Positions 45,101-60,100 of a stretch of DNA of 64,000 nt are shown in pieces. The stretch comes from Owenia fusiformis (Eukaryota; Annelida; Polychaeta; Sabellida; Oweniidae), in NCBI GenBank assembly GCA_903813345.2, contig CAIIXF020000001.1, positions 17,319,915-17,383,914 on the forward strand, read 5' to 3'. Made by a program: the position numbers and the translations under genes. The notes under the pieces are model-generated. The model did not search any database. It saw only the letters and a program-made list of their open reading frames with translations, and was not told where the DNA came from. Numbering within the stretch: position 1 is the stretch's first letter; the number at the start of each line of letters is the position of its first letter.

Positions 45101-48100
45101 GACCTTCTTGCGACTAATGTTGAAGCTGAGCAAGGAACCAATATTTATGTGTGTCAAGAGACAGGTATGTATGCAAATATGAATATGTGTTTGCGAGGAC
45201 AAAGGGGAAAAACCGAAAATTGTTAAGAAAATATCAAGAAAAAGAAAAAATCTAAGAGTGCATCAGTAGAAAGGAAAACAAACCCAAACTATCCCAAATC
45301 ATAATCCAACCTTAAAGGAAATGGGCATTTGAGGACCAACAATGCAGTTAAATGTTGTAATTTGTATTGTCTCAAATATGTAAATTAGAGCAGCGAGAGT
45401 CAACATCTATCCACACACAATAATTACAACATATATACTATATCTATTTTAGCAACGAGGGTCAATATTTATCCACACACGATAATTACAAAATAAATAA
45501 TATATATTTATTTTTAGCGAATGATTGTCTTAACACAAAGTTCATCATGCAAGAAGAAAAACTTGTGGACTATGCACTGTAAGTTCAAGTATTTAGAATT
45601 TAGTTGGCATATTTGTCAGTCATATTTACCTCTCACGCATCAATGAAATTGTATTGATAGTGAGTCGGAGAAGAGGAGGGGGACCCCTAGAGCTTTAGCG
45701 ATGATAGACACATAACGTTACGTCACCTTCGTTTGGGCAAATTTTCACAAGTTAGATTTTAAATATAACACGTCGTTGTGATATTTTGATCGATGCAGGC
45801 ATATTCCTTACAGCTTTCTTTATATTGATGTGAAATAACAAGCTATGATATTATTTAACACGCCAGAAATTAATTAATAATAATAATATTATTCGAAGCA
45901 TTATTTAAAATTTTTGAATCCGCCATTTTCGTTTGTCGATTTGGACCAAACAGGACGGTGGGTCATCTCAATACAGATTTACATTAAATACGTACGTCAT
46001 CTTTGAACCCTGGGATTTTCCCCCTCTTGCGTCGGAGAAAGCAAAACAATGTATGAAACGAATGAATAACCCACTGATAAAAAGCTTTCATGATACTTTA
46101 TGAAACTGTTTTATTTCTTCAACTTCGTAGTGGCCCAGTGTTCAATGTGTACTACCTGGTCAGATGTGATAACATTGTAAAAGATGTTCGTATGGAACCT
46201 GCAATCATTAAATCAGATCTAGAAGTCTACATCGATGAGGACAAGTTCACTATTGCTGATGTTGATATCAGAAATACAATAAACTATAAAGATGCTTGGT
46301 ATATTGATTTGTCCACGCATGTCCTCGATACTGACATTCCTGTCTTGAAGAGTGCCATACGTGCAGCACTTTTAGAGACCAATGTTGGTAAGAATATACT
46401 TTTTAATTGTTATTAGTTTTTCAGTGAATGAATTAAACATAAAGTTCGAATTGATGCATAATTTTGATCCTCACAAGACGATACAATTACCTTGATTACG
46501 TACAGTGTACATGAAAGTTTATTCCATACTGTAAATTTGCAGGTCTAAATGCCATTATGTTCAGTGTAAACATTTTGGCTCGTGAGCAGGTCATCTCTAC
46601 TACCGGGTATAGTATTTATCATCACACTTAAATAAATAAACTTCTATCAGGGATGTAATTTGAATTTTACTTTGATTAGACTACACTTTTTGATAGAAAC
46701 ATGTTAGCTGAAAATGATAAGCTATCATTATAAAGTTGACGTATCACCCGACCTTTACTTTATTTTGGAAAAAAGTCATGCTTGATATATTTATATTATT
46801 GTTTTCAGAACCATTGGGACTCGGGTACTTTACAAGATACAATCCGATGACAGTTTAATACATACCTTAGACCTCAATTCCAAACTAGACATCATTACAC
46901 TACAAGCCAAGCTTGACGAGTTTTTCACTATTTCATTGTATACAGCGGTAGATCTTGTATCATCTGGACCAGTCTATCAGTATAATCGGAGGTTTACACT
47001 CGTATCAACTCTGAGGTTGCAGGATGAACTGCTTGAGGAGTTTACGAAATCACTGCAGCTTGGCATGAAGTTGAAATTGACAAGTAATGTGATATATTTT
47101 ACTTCTAAGATATACATATTCATAATCTGAAATTTAAATATAGATGTAAAAGCTATTCGACTTCCTGATGTTGGATATACAGTAACTACATGGTTATCCA
47201 ATAAAGACATCTGGTATAAATATTTATAAATATTGTCATGATGTGATCGTTGTTTGTTTATGTATTTTAGAAACCATCATTTTACCATCCAGGTATACAT
47301 TTATATGCTTTAGATTTCCCCCAATTTGATGTTGACGTGACAATTGTAAAGCAAGAGGAATATTATGATGGAGAAGGGTATGTTAGTTGACATATGCCAT
47401 TCCTGTAAAACGAATTTGAGGGATCGGTCCTTACAAGAAGCAATAAAGCTCTAAGATTTTGGCAATATTTTTATATATCCCCTTTGCAAATTGATTCAAT
47501 ATTTTTTTTATTTTAGGAACTCAGTTTTGGTGATTACTTACTTCATCACTGTCAATGACCTTGTGATAGACTCTGGGGTTGTAGAGACAATATCCAATGA
47601 AAAACTTGAAGAATATATTAACTTTACATCAACAACCCAGGAGGAGTTCAAATTCATCAAATTTACAAAGGAAATAATTTCAGCTTCGTCGGTCGTAAAA
47701 TTCATATTATCCAAGAAGATTGTTAATGTAGATATTCTAAGGATTGAGACAAGTGTTAAGGAACTAATCAAGGGGTCGTTTAACATGCAGAATAGTAAGT
47801 AATCCTTTATGTGTATTTTTCTTACATAATGCAATATGCATGATCGTCTAACAAAAGTATGTTTATAACGAAAGAAAATTTGACAATTATACAATTGTAT
47901 TAGTACAATATATATTACTATTCAATTCAAACTATTATTTGGTAAGATATATGGAATGAACTCTACGCTGCTAATTCTGACAAATTAAGGCGTCCATAAT
48001 TTGGCATTTTTTATTAATTTGCAGGTGACTTGGAAGTGAAAATACTACGACAGAACATCATTGTCACAAAATCAGGGTAAATCCAATACATTATGATTTG

Positions 48101-51100
48101 AATAAGTGTATGCATTATAGTAAATAAAGTGGAAACTTTGGAAATAGCTTGTAATGTTAATCATGAGGACTATGCATACATTTTCAGAGCAATTATTATA
48201 TGACTGATTTTAACCAATTTTGTGTTTAGTTTTTTTGCCAATGATATTGTTTGGGTTTCAAACTTTGATATAAACTGTGTAAACTGATCAGATTATTTAT
48301 TTAAAACATTTTGAAAATATGAATAGTTCTTCAACATTGTATATATTCAGGGTAACACTCACTGAAGTCATTCTCAAAATCCGATCTGAGGATAAGGACA
48401 TTAATACATTTGTACCTGCTAACAATACACTACAAGCAGTTGTTACATTGGCCCTCCAAAGCGTTTTTGTAACTGGAGGACATGTGTCGTATGGTGCATT
48501 AGTCGTTCGAGATGTCAAGGAAACGTTTAATTCAGAGTCAATCTTATCAGTTGTTATCTCTACAAAAGTACAGAAAACAGATGAGATAACCTTCGTTAGA
48601 GCTGTCAAAGAAACGCTCAGAAGTCAATTTAATAGTACGTTATTATTTTATAATAGTCACAATCAAGCAGTATTATGAAAACAAGGATAAAGTTTGTTTA
48701 TCGTGTAGCTTTTAACTACAAGATTGCTGTTTCATATTATATTTATGATATTACTTTTATCAATGAATTTGAGAGTAGTAAAGACGCAACCATTTGAATT
48801 TAATGTACTGCTCATTTATATATATATGTTTATTTTGTTGTTTATTATATAGACTTGCTATTTTCATTTTTTAGTTTCTATAGCCAGTGAGTTTGACGTG
48901 GTGTTGCTAAAGCAGGAAGAAGTCAAAATAGAGAGAGGGTAAGAATACCTGAATACATAGTATTAAGTCGCTAATAGCTATCAGCAGTGAACTTGGTCAG
49001 TAGCTTGTAGACAGAGTCCCGTCAAAACATTATGGTCTCAAGTCCAAATGATATCGTAAATGCCAATGTTGCGCTCTGCAATAAAACTTACTTTTTGTAG
49101 GAACTACACTTTTCAGTGCAGAAACATCTTGGCATTTATTTAATTTATTTATTTCATACATTTACAGCTTAACTGCTGTCAAGATCTCAGTGGCAATCCA
49201 GTCGAACACAACGCTGGTAACGGATACTGTAATAACAACAGAGATAGATGTAGAAATATTGAAGGAAAAGCTTACAGAAGTTGGCCTCGACTCTCTAAAA
49301 GTTGTTGTGACTGAATCAACAAGTGTTGTAACATCAGAAAGTACTTTCAAGCTACGATTCTCTACGAAGATAGATGTTACAGAAGTTATCAAAATAGAAA
49401 GGGCATTACGGGAATACCATAAGAAAGCAAATGCAGGTAATGATCGTATGTTAATGTAACAAAAATGCCATAACAAATGCATGGACGTAAGAGAGATCAT
49501 TTAAATATGTCCAACTATCAGAAGGAAATCTTCGATTCAATTTATCTTTTTATTGCATCAAAGTGTTTGGTATTTGTGTTGTTTAGTACATTGGTCAGAC
49601 ATTGTTTGCACATTTCTTATCTTGTTTAAGAGTGTGTCAGTTGGACAGAAACAAAGAGAACTCTTATACTGGCTGGGCGAAACATTCCAAGTATTGCATC
49701 ACATGAACTGTGTAAACCTGTATGTGAGATGGACCCAACATGCAAAGCATTCAACTATATGCAAAGCACACAGAACTGTGTCCTTCATGAATATTACTTA
49801 AATGAGGTGGATGATGATATGGTGGTAGATAGTGATGGATTCAACTTGTTCCAGTGTACAAGAGAAGGTGAATACTTTGTGCATGATTTTCTCTATCAAC
49901 TGAAGTGTTGATAGACGATATAACAATTAATAAGATATATAGGTATAAACGTATATTATTCATGAACTGATATTTATTATTGTTCACCATGGAATCTTTG
50001 TTATGTTTTCCTGGATGTTTCCATTATCTGATTACAACCTCTGAAAAGCAAAATTTTAAATTAGAATTTTATTAATTATTACTTTTGGAGTATATCCTAA
50101 TAAAGTCGTCCTGCTTCGTTATGTATTTCTTTTTTAACTTTCAGACACAAGTTGTTTCAACGTGAAATTTATCGGAAGCAGTGAGTTTGTCGATAACAAC
50201 AGGTAAAGTAGGCATTGAAACTGATATCTTTGAACAACACAAAACACCGACTGTCTTTATTTAGCAGTTTAAATGCTGATGCCTTTTGCATTGTGTGTAC
50301 TATACTAATCTAGTATATTTGGCATAAAATATAATATTTTGCTTTCAGGAAATCGCTTCACGAGATCAGCTATACTTTAAAATGTGGTGACAAAATTATC
50401 AAACCTGATGAATTACCAGCCCCTGATATATCTGTCATCCAAACATATATCACAGCAACTAATACTTCACTCAAGCTGGTTGAATCGACCAGTGTGAATA
50501 TAACAAAGGTTACAGAAACACATAGTATCGTGGTGAACAATTTTGTCACAATGGAAATGTTTTCCAAGTTTGAAGTTGCTATAAAATCAGCATTTGAAAA
50601 GAAATTAGTTGGATCTATATTCAATGTATTCATTCTCAAGCAGGAACAAGTCCTATTGAAGGATGGGTAAGGATTCAAATATTATAGTGTCTTACTATTT
50701 AGAGATAAATGATTGAGTTACATCTTCTTGAAATAATTGGTGTATGCAATATTTGTTGACAGCATTATGCTTAACCCCCTCTGAAAACGGAAAAAGAAAT
50801 ATCAATCCATTGTCCTTAAACATTTATTGAAATTATTATGATTTTCTATTGCAGAACCATGTATTGGAAGTTATTTTTCACAGCGAAACCATTGACAGAC
50901 ATTGCATTTGACATTACCAGTATCATTGGAGAGATTACCACATCCATTGCTCAAGCAAATATTGAGGGTCCAAGAGAAATGTATAGCATTGTGCCTGGTA
51001 TAAATATTACATTCCCATACGAGCAGCGTTTCGACTTATTCATCGGATCTAAAGTAGCGGTTCAAGATTATGTCAAATTTGAGAAATCGTTAATAGAGGT

Positions 51101-54100
51101 CTGGACAAACTTCATGGATTTTCAAATGGATGTACCTTTGGATGTTAAAATAGTCACACAGCAAAGGTTCATTGACATCGATGGGTAAGTAAATGTTCAT
51201 TTTCTGTATTTGCTCCAATCTGACAAAAATTGAAGTCAGTTTTAGCTTTAGTATTTGAAAGGTAAAATATGCCTAGCCCTAAGTTTCTGTAAATAATCTT
51301 TTATGCCAATACCTTAATATTATGATACTTTTCTAGCCTTTTAAAAAAAATTGCAATTTTTGGGCACACCCTGTATATACAGTTGATTTTAAGGTATGTC
51401 TATGCCTCTGGTTATTTAATCACCCTGGATCTATTTCAGCTCTTCTAAGTGGAATCTAGTTTACTTTGTGTCCTTTGATGACCAACTACAGAGCTCAGTA
51501 ACCATTTTGGCTCCAGATGTGTCACTAATCCAGAAATCAATTGATTTCACCACAGTAAAAGGCAACCTGTACACAATCTTGGATGTGGACACCACCAAAC
51601 TTGTATTAGATGACCTAACACAGAGTGTATACCTGAGAAGGAAAATCTTCAAAGAGGATCTAACAAGCTTTACTTTGAAATTAAAGTCTTTGTATTGTAA
51701 GTTTACATGCCTGTATATTATATTACTCTTACAAGGATAAATTAACTCGGTTTACGGAAGTAGTACAGTGCTGTAAAGGTAATATTCATATTTCTTTATG
51801 CTTCAGCCTTTGATGTCGCTGTTGTGGCCCAGATCAATTATGTAGCAAGTGAAATCGCTCTAATGGCTGAAAGGTAAATGTCATATATCATATATACAAG
51901 TACCATGTCATAAGCTAGCATTCACTAAATCAATCGCTGGCTGTCGGTTGACGATTTAATTGCTTATATATGACCAACTCATGTTAATATGAATATGAGT
52001 AGCAGCAGGTACTATTTAGATCTTCAAGAGTTGACCATAATAATAACGGTCAAATTGTCAGCTGACAGCCAATGAATGAATTCGAGAGACTGTAAGCTTA
52101 GAGAAACCACTCAACATTTTCGATTTCATTGAGTTGTAAATTAGGTTGTGAGAAAACATTACAAGATATCGCTTTTATTATTTCAGAGAATTTGTAAAAG
52201 TTGCATTCGTAATAAAAGATTCAATGGGCAAAATCATACACCCAAACAGCATAAGAGAGCTAACACACGTCCAACTACAGACAGTATTATCGGATGTTAT
52301 GATATCAAGTTCTTCTATCTCATACTTGTCTTATTTGATTGACAAAACATCAGTTTCAAGCTTTGTTTCTGAGACGAAACAGACATTCAGCATCACGCTT
52401 GATACAACAATAGACATGAAAGACAAAACTACTGTTGAACAAACATTTGCACAGATCATCAAGGAATCAAGTAAGTTAACATAATAACTAGTTTTAAATA
52501 TTTCTGTTAACATACGTAGCCCCATCAAGAGCATGTGTCCGTATTAGTGTCATGTCGTGTATTTTATTTACTTTGTAGATGATATCAAAGAAGAAGTAAC
52601 ATTGAAAATAGTCAGTGAAAGCACAGTCATAACTTCAACAGGGTATGTTTTATTTAAATTTGCTCCATTCAGAACATTTTACATCTGCACAGAAAATGTT
52701 TATCGATAAACTGTTAAAATCCAGAACCCAATGAATTGCACATGGTTTGAATCACGTCCTATATCAAGAAGAATATTATATCATTCTTGAAATATAAAAT
52801 ATCGTATCAAAATAAAAGGTAGCAATCTAGATCAATGATGCATGTTTACCATTGATTTGGACATCATATAACTTCTGCTTTCAGGACCACAGCCACTGTT
52901 GTTAGGTTCATTGCCACAACGGCAACTGGAGTTATTTCTTCTAGTTTATCTGTAGAAATTAATTCTACAGTTATACGTGAGAAGTTTGTTGAAAAGAATC
53001 TGACTTATTCTGTACTGGAAGTTGATACAACCAAGATCCGTGAACTGTCTAAGTCATACAGTCTAACACTTAATAGGAAAGTAACCATCAAAGAAAAATC
53101 AGAAATTGAAATGGCTATTCTAAACTATTACCAAAAGGAAAGCACAGAAAGTAAACATCTAGCAGTTCAGATTATACAACAAGTTGAGGTTGTGAATAGT
53201 GAAACCAAGTAAGTGTAATAATTTAATTATTTAATGTTTCTTTAAGTCAGCATTAAATGGAGTCATAAAACTATAAAACATATCATTATTCTGACCTTTC
53301 ATTTCTGCAGAGAATCCTATTCTGAACTCAAGTATTTCGTTACTCGGAACAATGTTGTTGTTGATTCGTCAGAAGAGTTCCCTGTGGATTTTAAAAAGCT
53401 TGAAGCCAGCTTAAGCATTACGACTTCCTCTGGAGTTAAGTTCAACTTGGTTGACACGACCAAGATGTCTTTGGCAAGGACAAACAGCATGCAGTCTGTA
53501 TTTGTCAACTACAGAGTACTTGAGAACAATTTGGCAGGCTTTGAAACAGCCATACACAAAGCACTGTTAGCGAAGTATAGCGGTAAGTCTAAATTAAATA
53601 CCATATAAAAATAAAATACAGGGTGCAGTAAAGGTAACAAGAAGTGCTGTTATTTTCCAAAATGTTGAACATTTCTGTACTTCTGTACTTCTGTAAATTC
53701 GTAATCGAATACCTTGGATGGTATGGTATCAGGGTTTGTTCGAAGTCTATCCGAAGTAATTTTATTGTGACGAATCAGCTTTTTTATATTCCAGGCAGTT
53801 GCACATTTACAGTTGATATTCTTAAGCAAAGAGAGGCATTTATGCTGACTACTAAGTAAGTGCAATTTTTAAATATTCTTACCTAAATCTTGTTTGAAAT
53901 TCTTCAAACAATTGTGGACGGCAATATATTAATGATAAGAATAACAGCAGCAAAGTAAAGCGATCGGATTGATATTATTATTCAATTAACTTGTTGACGA
54001 TGTACAACTATGATACTAAAAGAGAAATAACGTTATTCATCAACCAAACCAAAGTACCTAGACAGATTGATGTTTTAATCATATTACAGGAAATCCGTAT

Positions 54101-57100
54101 TCAAACTATCCTATACATTGTCACTGCAAAACGATTCAAATTGTGATGTTGTGGCTGAAATGAAGACATTGACATCGACATTGGATACAATTACAATAGA
54201 TGATATTGTGATATCAGTTGATGCCCCGGTTGGAAGGGAAGCCTACAAATTAATAAGTAGTGATGATGAAATTGTTGTATCGGTTGAGAAACGTTTAGCA
54301 GTGTACTTTGATAATATGCTTGATGAATCTGAATTGACAAGAGTTGTAGTGGAACTTACTATGGCATGGTCTGCTATTAAAACAGGTAACTCAATCGTAT
54401 ACTGCATGTGTATTACTGTTTACATGTTTAGTACTTTATATATTCCCATCTGAATTGGGAACCAGTTGAGTAAATAGGTATAGTATGTGTAGAAAACAAC
54501 AACATTGTGACTAGAGATCAACATTGTCCAACAAATGTTATAATTATCAACCAATATATACAATCCGCATATGCAACACACTATTGTTTTTACTTCACTT
54601 GCAGGAGTAGTTGTTATCAAACGGGGACTACTGAAGGAAGTTATTACTGACATGGGGTAAATTAAATACTTTCTTATTTCTAAAGGTATCATAAGTCAAG
54701 CAAATTGTTCTACCAGGTATTATACTATAATTAGTGTCAATTAGGGATATCACATAAATGAATGAATATTGATTTTAAACTCATTATATGTCAAATTTAT
54801 AGAGATACAAAGTGGGTTTTGGATTATTTCCTGACAATTGATGGTCAAATCATTGATGGAGGCCTAGAGGACGACAGTATGGTTATATCGAACATTGTTG
54901 GAAAACTACCAGAGTAAGTTTGTTTTGATTATGATTCAGGGTTATATTTATAATATTTGTTTTGTATCATGTGGATTAATTAGTGTATGCCTTTCTAATG
55001 AATTATTCGATATGTTGATTATTTCAATAAACTTTCTAATTGTATTTATGTTCAACCTTTAGGTTGAATATAAGCGTTAATGTAAGTGGAACAGTGACTG
55101 CAATGATGACTAGTGCATTGGCCTTGAAGACAAAAATACTGATGGAAGATCGACCAGCCATTGAACTCTCACTTAAATCAATGTGGCAAGACTTTACAGG
55201 TAAGCAGTATACTTAGTGAAAGATGATCATGGATATACTGAATTAAAACAACTCCGTAGTCAAACAACATAACGTCAACATTCAGGAATCTCTCAACCTT
55301 ATTAACCCATTCATTATACTTGCTATAACGCCTAAACGAGGTGTTTTAACTGTTATTTTCTCATTGGTCCTGAAAAACATACTATCTTGCAGTTGGTTGA
55401 ACAAATTTAATTACTGATTTACGTGACATGTACTAGTATGACATAACTAATATTTATATTGTTTACAGGAGGTAGTGATGTAACTGTCAAGATCGTCAAC
55501 CAACAACAGTTCCTTACGAAAACTACTGAGTCCGTCTTCAAGGTACTTTACACTGTATCTGTTGATGGCAATCGTATAGATACCAGTGCATACAGAGTCA
55601 TTACCTATGACATGTACAATACACTTATTGAGGATATAAAGATCTCGGGCCTGGAAACAACATACGCAAGTCTATTAGTTGATGAAACATTGTTGGGTCC
55701 CCTGTCCAGAGTTGAAATGGAGGATGTTGTGTCGTTCTTTATCACCAAAAAACTTATTGCAAATGAAAGTGAACGATTTGTCAATATCATAAAGACGAGG
55801 AGTGAAAAACGTTTCAAGAAGGATGTGATTGTGGACAACTTAAAACAAGAAGAGTTCATAGATCAGTTTGGGTGAGTTAGAAGACATGTTCTGAGATCCT
55901 ATGTTTACAATTAATTTTATATATTGTTGATGATCATGATTGAGAACGCACAAACCATAAGGCTCAATAGTATTTTATCGTTTTCTTACTAACCAAATTA
56001 TTGTGTTCTTATTTTAGCCTAACATTTGTGAAGTTTAGCTTCACATTGGAGACAACATCTGGACGTCTTGAGCATATTGTGGCATTGCAATCATCTGAAC
56101 TAAATGTGTTAAAACAGGAAATAGCTAAAACAGATTTGGAGCTTGAGATTGCAAATGTTGATATAACAAAACTGAAAGATGTGTCATCATCTTTCAAAAT
56201 ATTGCTGACATCTAAAATACCTAAAGTAGATAGAACCAGTATAGAGAATTCAATGATTCAATACTATAAGGAAAGTTTAGGTAAGTGTTTCATGTTTCAT
56301 CAAAATATAACTTTACACAGCTTTTTCAGTGCTTCGGAAACCTATTTGCATATACATGTTTCTCATTCTTAACATTAAATCATTCCTTGATTGTATATGG
56401 AATATTTTTATATTTTAGGATTAGATTTATCTGTACAGATCGCCATGCAGAAGGAAGTACTAACCACGACAAGGTGGGATATAATTGACATTGTTGAATG
56501 TAAATTGTTAGGATTACATCAAATACGTTTTCATGTGTAATGCATTCGTGTTTTTATATCAACTTTAAATACATGTGGTTTCTTATATCAACCGACTTTG
56601 TATTTTAATTGGTTATATGGATTTTGACGTTATTAGAATGTTTCCCTAATGTCGTCAATATAATGGGACAGATAGATATGTATAATATATGTGATTGATG
56701 CAATTATTTCAAAGAAGAATGTTGCGCCGATAAAAATGTTTTAACTTTTGAATAATTGGTTATCGTTTTGTTATAGAGTGGTAAATCAAGTTACATACTT
56801 CATATCATCTGACACCATGATAGAAAAGACATCGGACGAATTGGAAGTATCCACCACTCAATTTAATGCAATACTCAAAGCCTCCAAGAAGCAATATGTA
56901 TCAATAGACAAGGAACAAACTACTGTCATAAAGGATAACCAAGTATTTGAATTACTACTGAACAAAGCAATTCATGAAACAAAGTTCCAACAAATCGGCA
57001 ATGTTATAAGGAAGGCTATCATCACTGGACAAAGTCCATCTATTGAAACTAGCTTGCTGCGGGTCAACATAAGGAGTGTTAAAGAAGTCATAACGGCAAC

Positions 57101-60100
57101 AGGGTAGGAATTTTAAGCAAACACTGATTGTTTTAGTTTGATATGTATACACATGTACCAAGGGAAGGTATCAAAAGGTGTTAAAAAATAGAGCATGAAC
57201 ATGAAACACGAACGAGTACATATAGTCATAAGGAAAAGTTTAGCTCCAAATATCCCAAGCATTGATCTAAATACATGTGAGGAAACATAGCAACTTTGAT
57301 TGTTCCATCAATATCCAGCATCCAGTATTGAAACATTGTAATTAATAAAATGCTATATTTTCAGAAGCATATCTTTCAAGATATCATATTATCTAGATGA
57401 ATCTACAACTGGCAATATCATTGATAAGACAGTGATAATGCTTCCAAGTGTAACTGAGTTAAATGATGCTGTAACATCATTGAATGTCCTGCCACCAAGT
57501 GGACAATATGAGTTTGCAGATGCATCGGACTCAAATGTGTACCAAGGGGATGTGCAGATAGATGTCAATTTGAAGCACAAAATCATTAAGAAACAGATGC
57601 CGGATTTCGAGATATCTCTAAAAGAGGCGTGGTTGGAAAAGAATGCAGGTACAAATGTTGCAACAGAAAACAACCATTTAATTACCCTTATAAAGAAGTT
57701 TCACACTATCAGTGTCAGGAATGATATTGGACTACTTTGTATGATCAAATTCTATTCAATCATAGCCAAAACTTTGCAATGTAAAGAATTTTTATTATAT
57801 TATGTTAATTATAAACATGTTATAATCATAGAAGTCATAGTAAGAGGCCAATTATTAATGATTTAATCTTAAGAAGTTTCTGTAATGATTCCGCTGATTA
57901 CTGACATTCTGTTATATTTAGGTTTCGATGTATCTTCAACCAAAGTGACAATAGTGAAACAAGAGCAGTTCTTTGATAACATTGGGTAAGCTAAAACTAA
58001 GTAACAAAATGTTCTTTTGTACATTTCAATTCATGAGTACAATAATTGCATTTTTCACTTAGGTGAACAGTGCAATATTTTCATACTAATTCATAATACT
58101 CTGTATTTCTCATTGTCATTGTGACTCCGTTGATATTCTTTGCAGGCAAGTCATGTTTAAGGTTCTATACAGTGTGAAGGTCAATGGCAAACCTGTGGAT
58201 AAAACTAACCTTGATGATATTGAAAATAGCCTCATCAGCAGTAAAATTAACTTCAAGACTGTGAAGATGACTGATGTCCAAATTTTGGAAAAATCAGCAG
58301 CTAAAATCAATTCAAGAGATACAGTGACGCTTTATTTGAAGACTTTGAAGATTGATTCTGATGACATTGGGGTGATACAAGATGCTTTAGCTGCAAAGTT
58401 GAATGAATTGTCACAAGCAAATGGTTTATCATACTTGAAAGGTAAGACCCTTACTAGTAAATATCAGTATTCAGATTCACATCTTCCCTTGTGTTATTTT
58501 GCAATTTGTTCCACACTATGCTTTTAATGGATTCTCACATACTAATTGATGATTTGCTATTTTTTAGATATCAAATGTGAAATTGTGAGTCAAATACGGG
58601 GTATTAGTTACAATCAAGGGTGAGTAGGATTAATAGAATTACCTTATATCAAATGTTGTCGTTTCAAAGAATGTAATGTAAATGATGAACTTTAATAACC
58701 TGAAGTTCATATTCCCATGTCCTATTTTACTTTAGGTCCCTCGGTGCAAGTGTATACAAGGTAGTGGTAGTATTCAAGGATGGTACTAATGTTTTTAAAC
58801 CAGACCTTTATCCAACGATAACATTTGCTGACTGGAACAGTGTTATATCTGGCCTCAAGCAGTCTATAGGAAGCTTGGACAGATTCAGACAAAAGTATGT
58901 ATACTTGTCAAATTCTGAACATAAATGACATTTGATTATTATTATCTTCATGCTCGATCCTAACAATGAGATCTTTGTTTTCGTACTATCAGACGAAGCG
59001 ATGATTTACCTTCATTTGCTGAGTGGGCAATTGATGTTGATGAAAATGTTATTGATGAGACGGCAGCCTTCAGTCTTGCAACAACAACTGACGTTCCTAT
59101 TGATCAATATGGAAATCTTGCTCAGGCTATCAGCAATGATGTAAAAAATGCCAATCCAGAGCTTGCAGGCTCGAATCTGGATACAAGTGTTATCAGACAG
59201 GGTCCTGTGATCGTCCAAACTACTGGGTATGTAATAATGCCAATATCGACTCTCCTTTACCTTTCTTTCATTCATCACCACCAAATCGATAAGACTATCT
59301 CAGTACAAATGTCAAATGGGTGTTTAATAGACTGATCAAAATATCTTTTCAATAGGACTTGGGTCAGAGATAGCTCAACACTGTTTTATTGATAGTACAG
59401 TAGTATATATTTGATATTTCCATGATATTGGTTCTATAGCAATGGAACATTTATTGGTCAAACAACAATGTATTCAATGTCCCGAAGCTATGTAACTTAT
59501 ACTAAACGATGTTGGCATATCCATGAAATGCTCATGACATAAACTTAACATGACAATTGGCAATTACACAATTTGAAAGAAGTATATACATTATGTTTGG
59601 AAGGCAAAGGCTCTCTAGGGTAGATACAATCATTAAGGTAGATGACCAGCCTCTGGATTACCAAGATTACCCCAATATCAACATTATTAGCGTAACTGAG
59701 GAGTTCAACAAAATGACTATTGAAAACGTTGTCATCACAGAGGTATGTTAGTCAACTGTTGTTTAAATTATACAGTCTGGATAAAGATGTTCAGTAAGAA
59801 CTATCTAGTACTATCTAGTACTTGATTGGATTGTTAAATGCTAGAGTGTTTTGTTTTGTGTAGAGTGTAAACTTTCTTATAATGTTAGTGATGCTTCTCG
59901 GTGTAATTTCATGTTAATTATATTTAACCTTTACTGCAGGTTCAAATCGACCAATTGGTGTCCTTTGACTTTGCATTCACAGTGGTTCTGACAGCCAAGG
60001 TACTTCCAGGTGACATTGCTGCTTTAACACAGGCTCTTGTAGATTATCATACTACAGGTAAGAGCTTTGTTTTTAGAAAAGCATACAGATCCTACATTAT

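Noticed and set aside
44920-45202. Minus-strand open frames opposite the first PAN exon
   Set aside because: The plus strand encodes the Cys pattern of a PAN module with correct 1-1 phase; the minus frames are shadows.
45660-46060. Possible inverted repeat ends (ggaggggga / tccccctc) in the intron before unit 43
   Set aside because: Only short, imperfect pairing; not enough to call an element.
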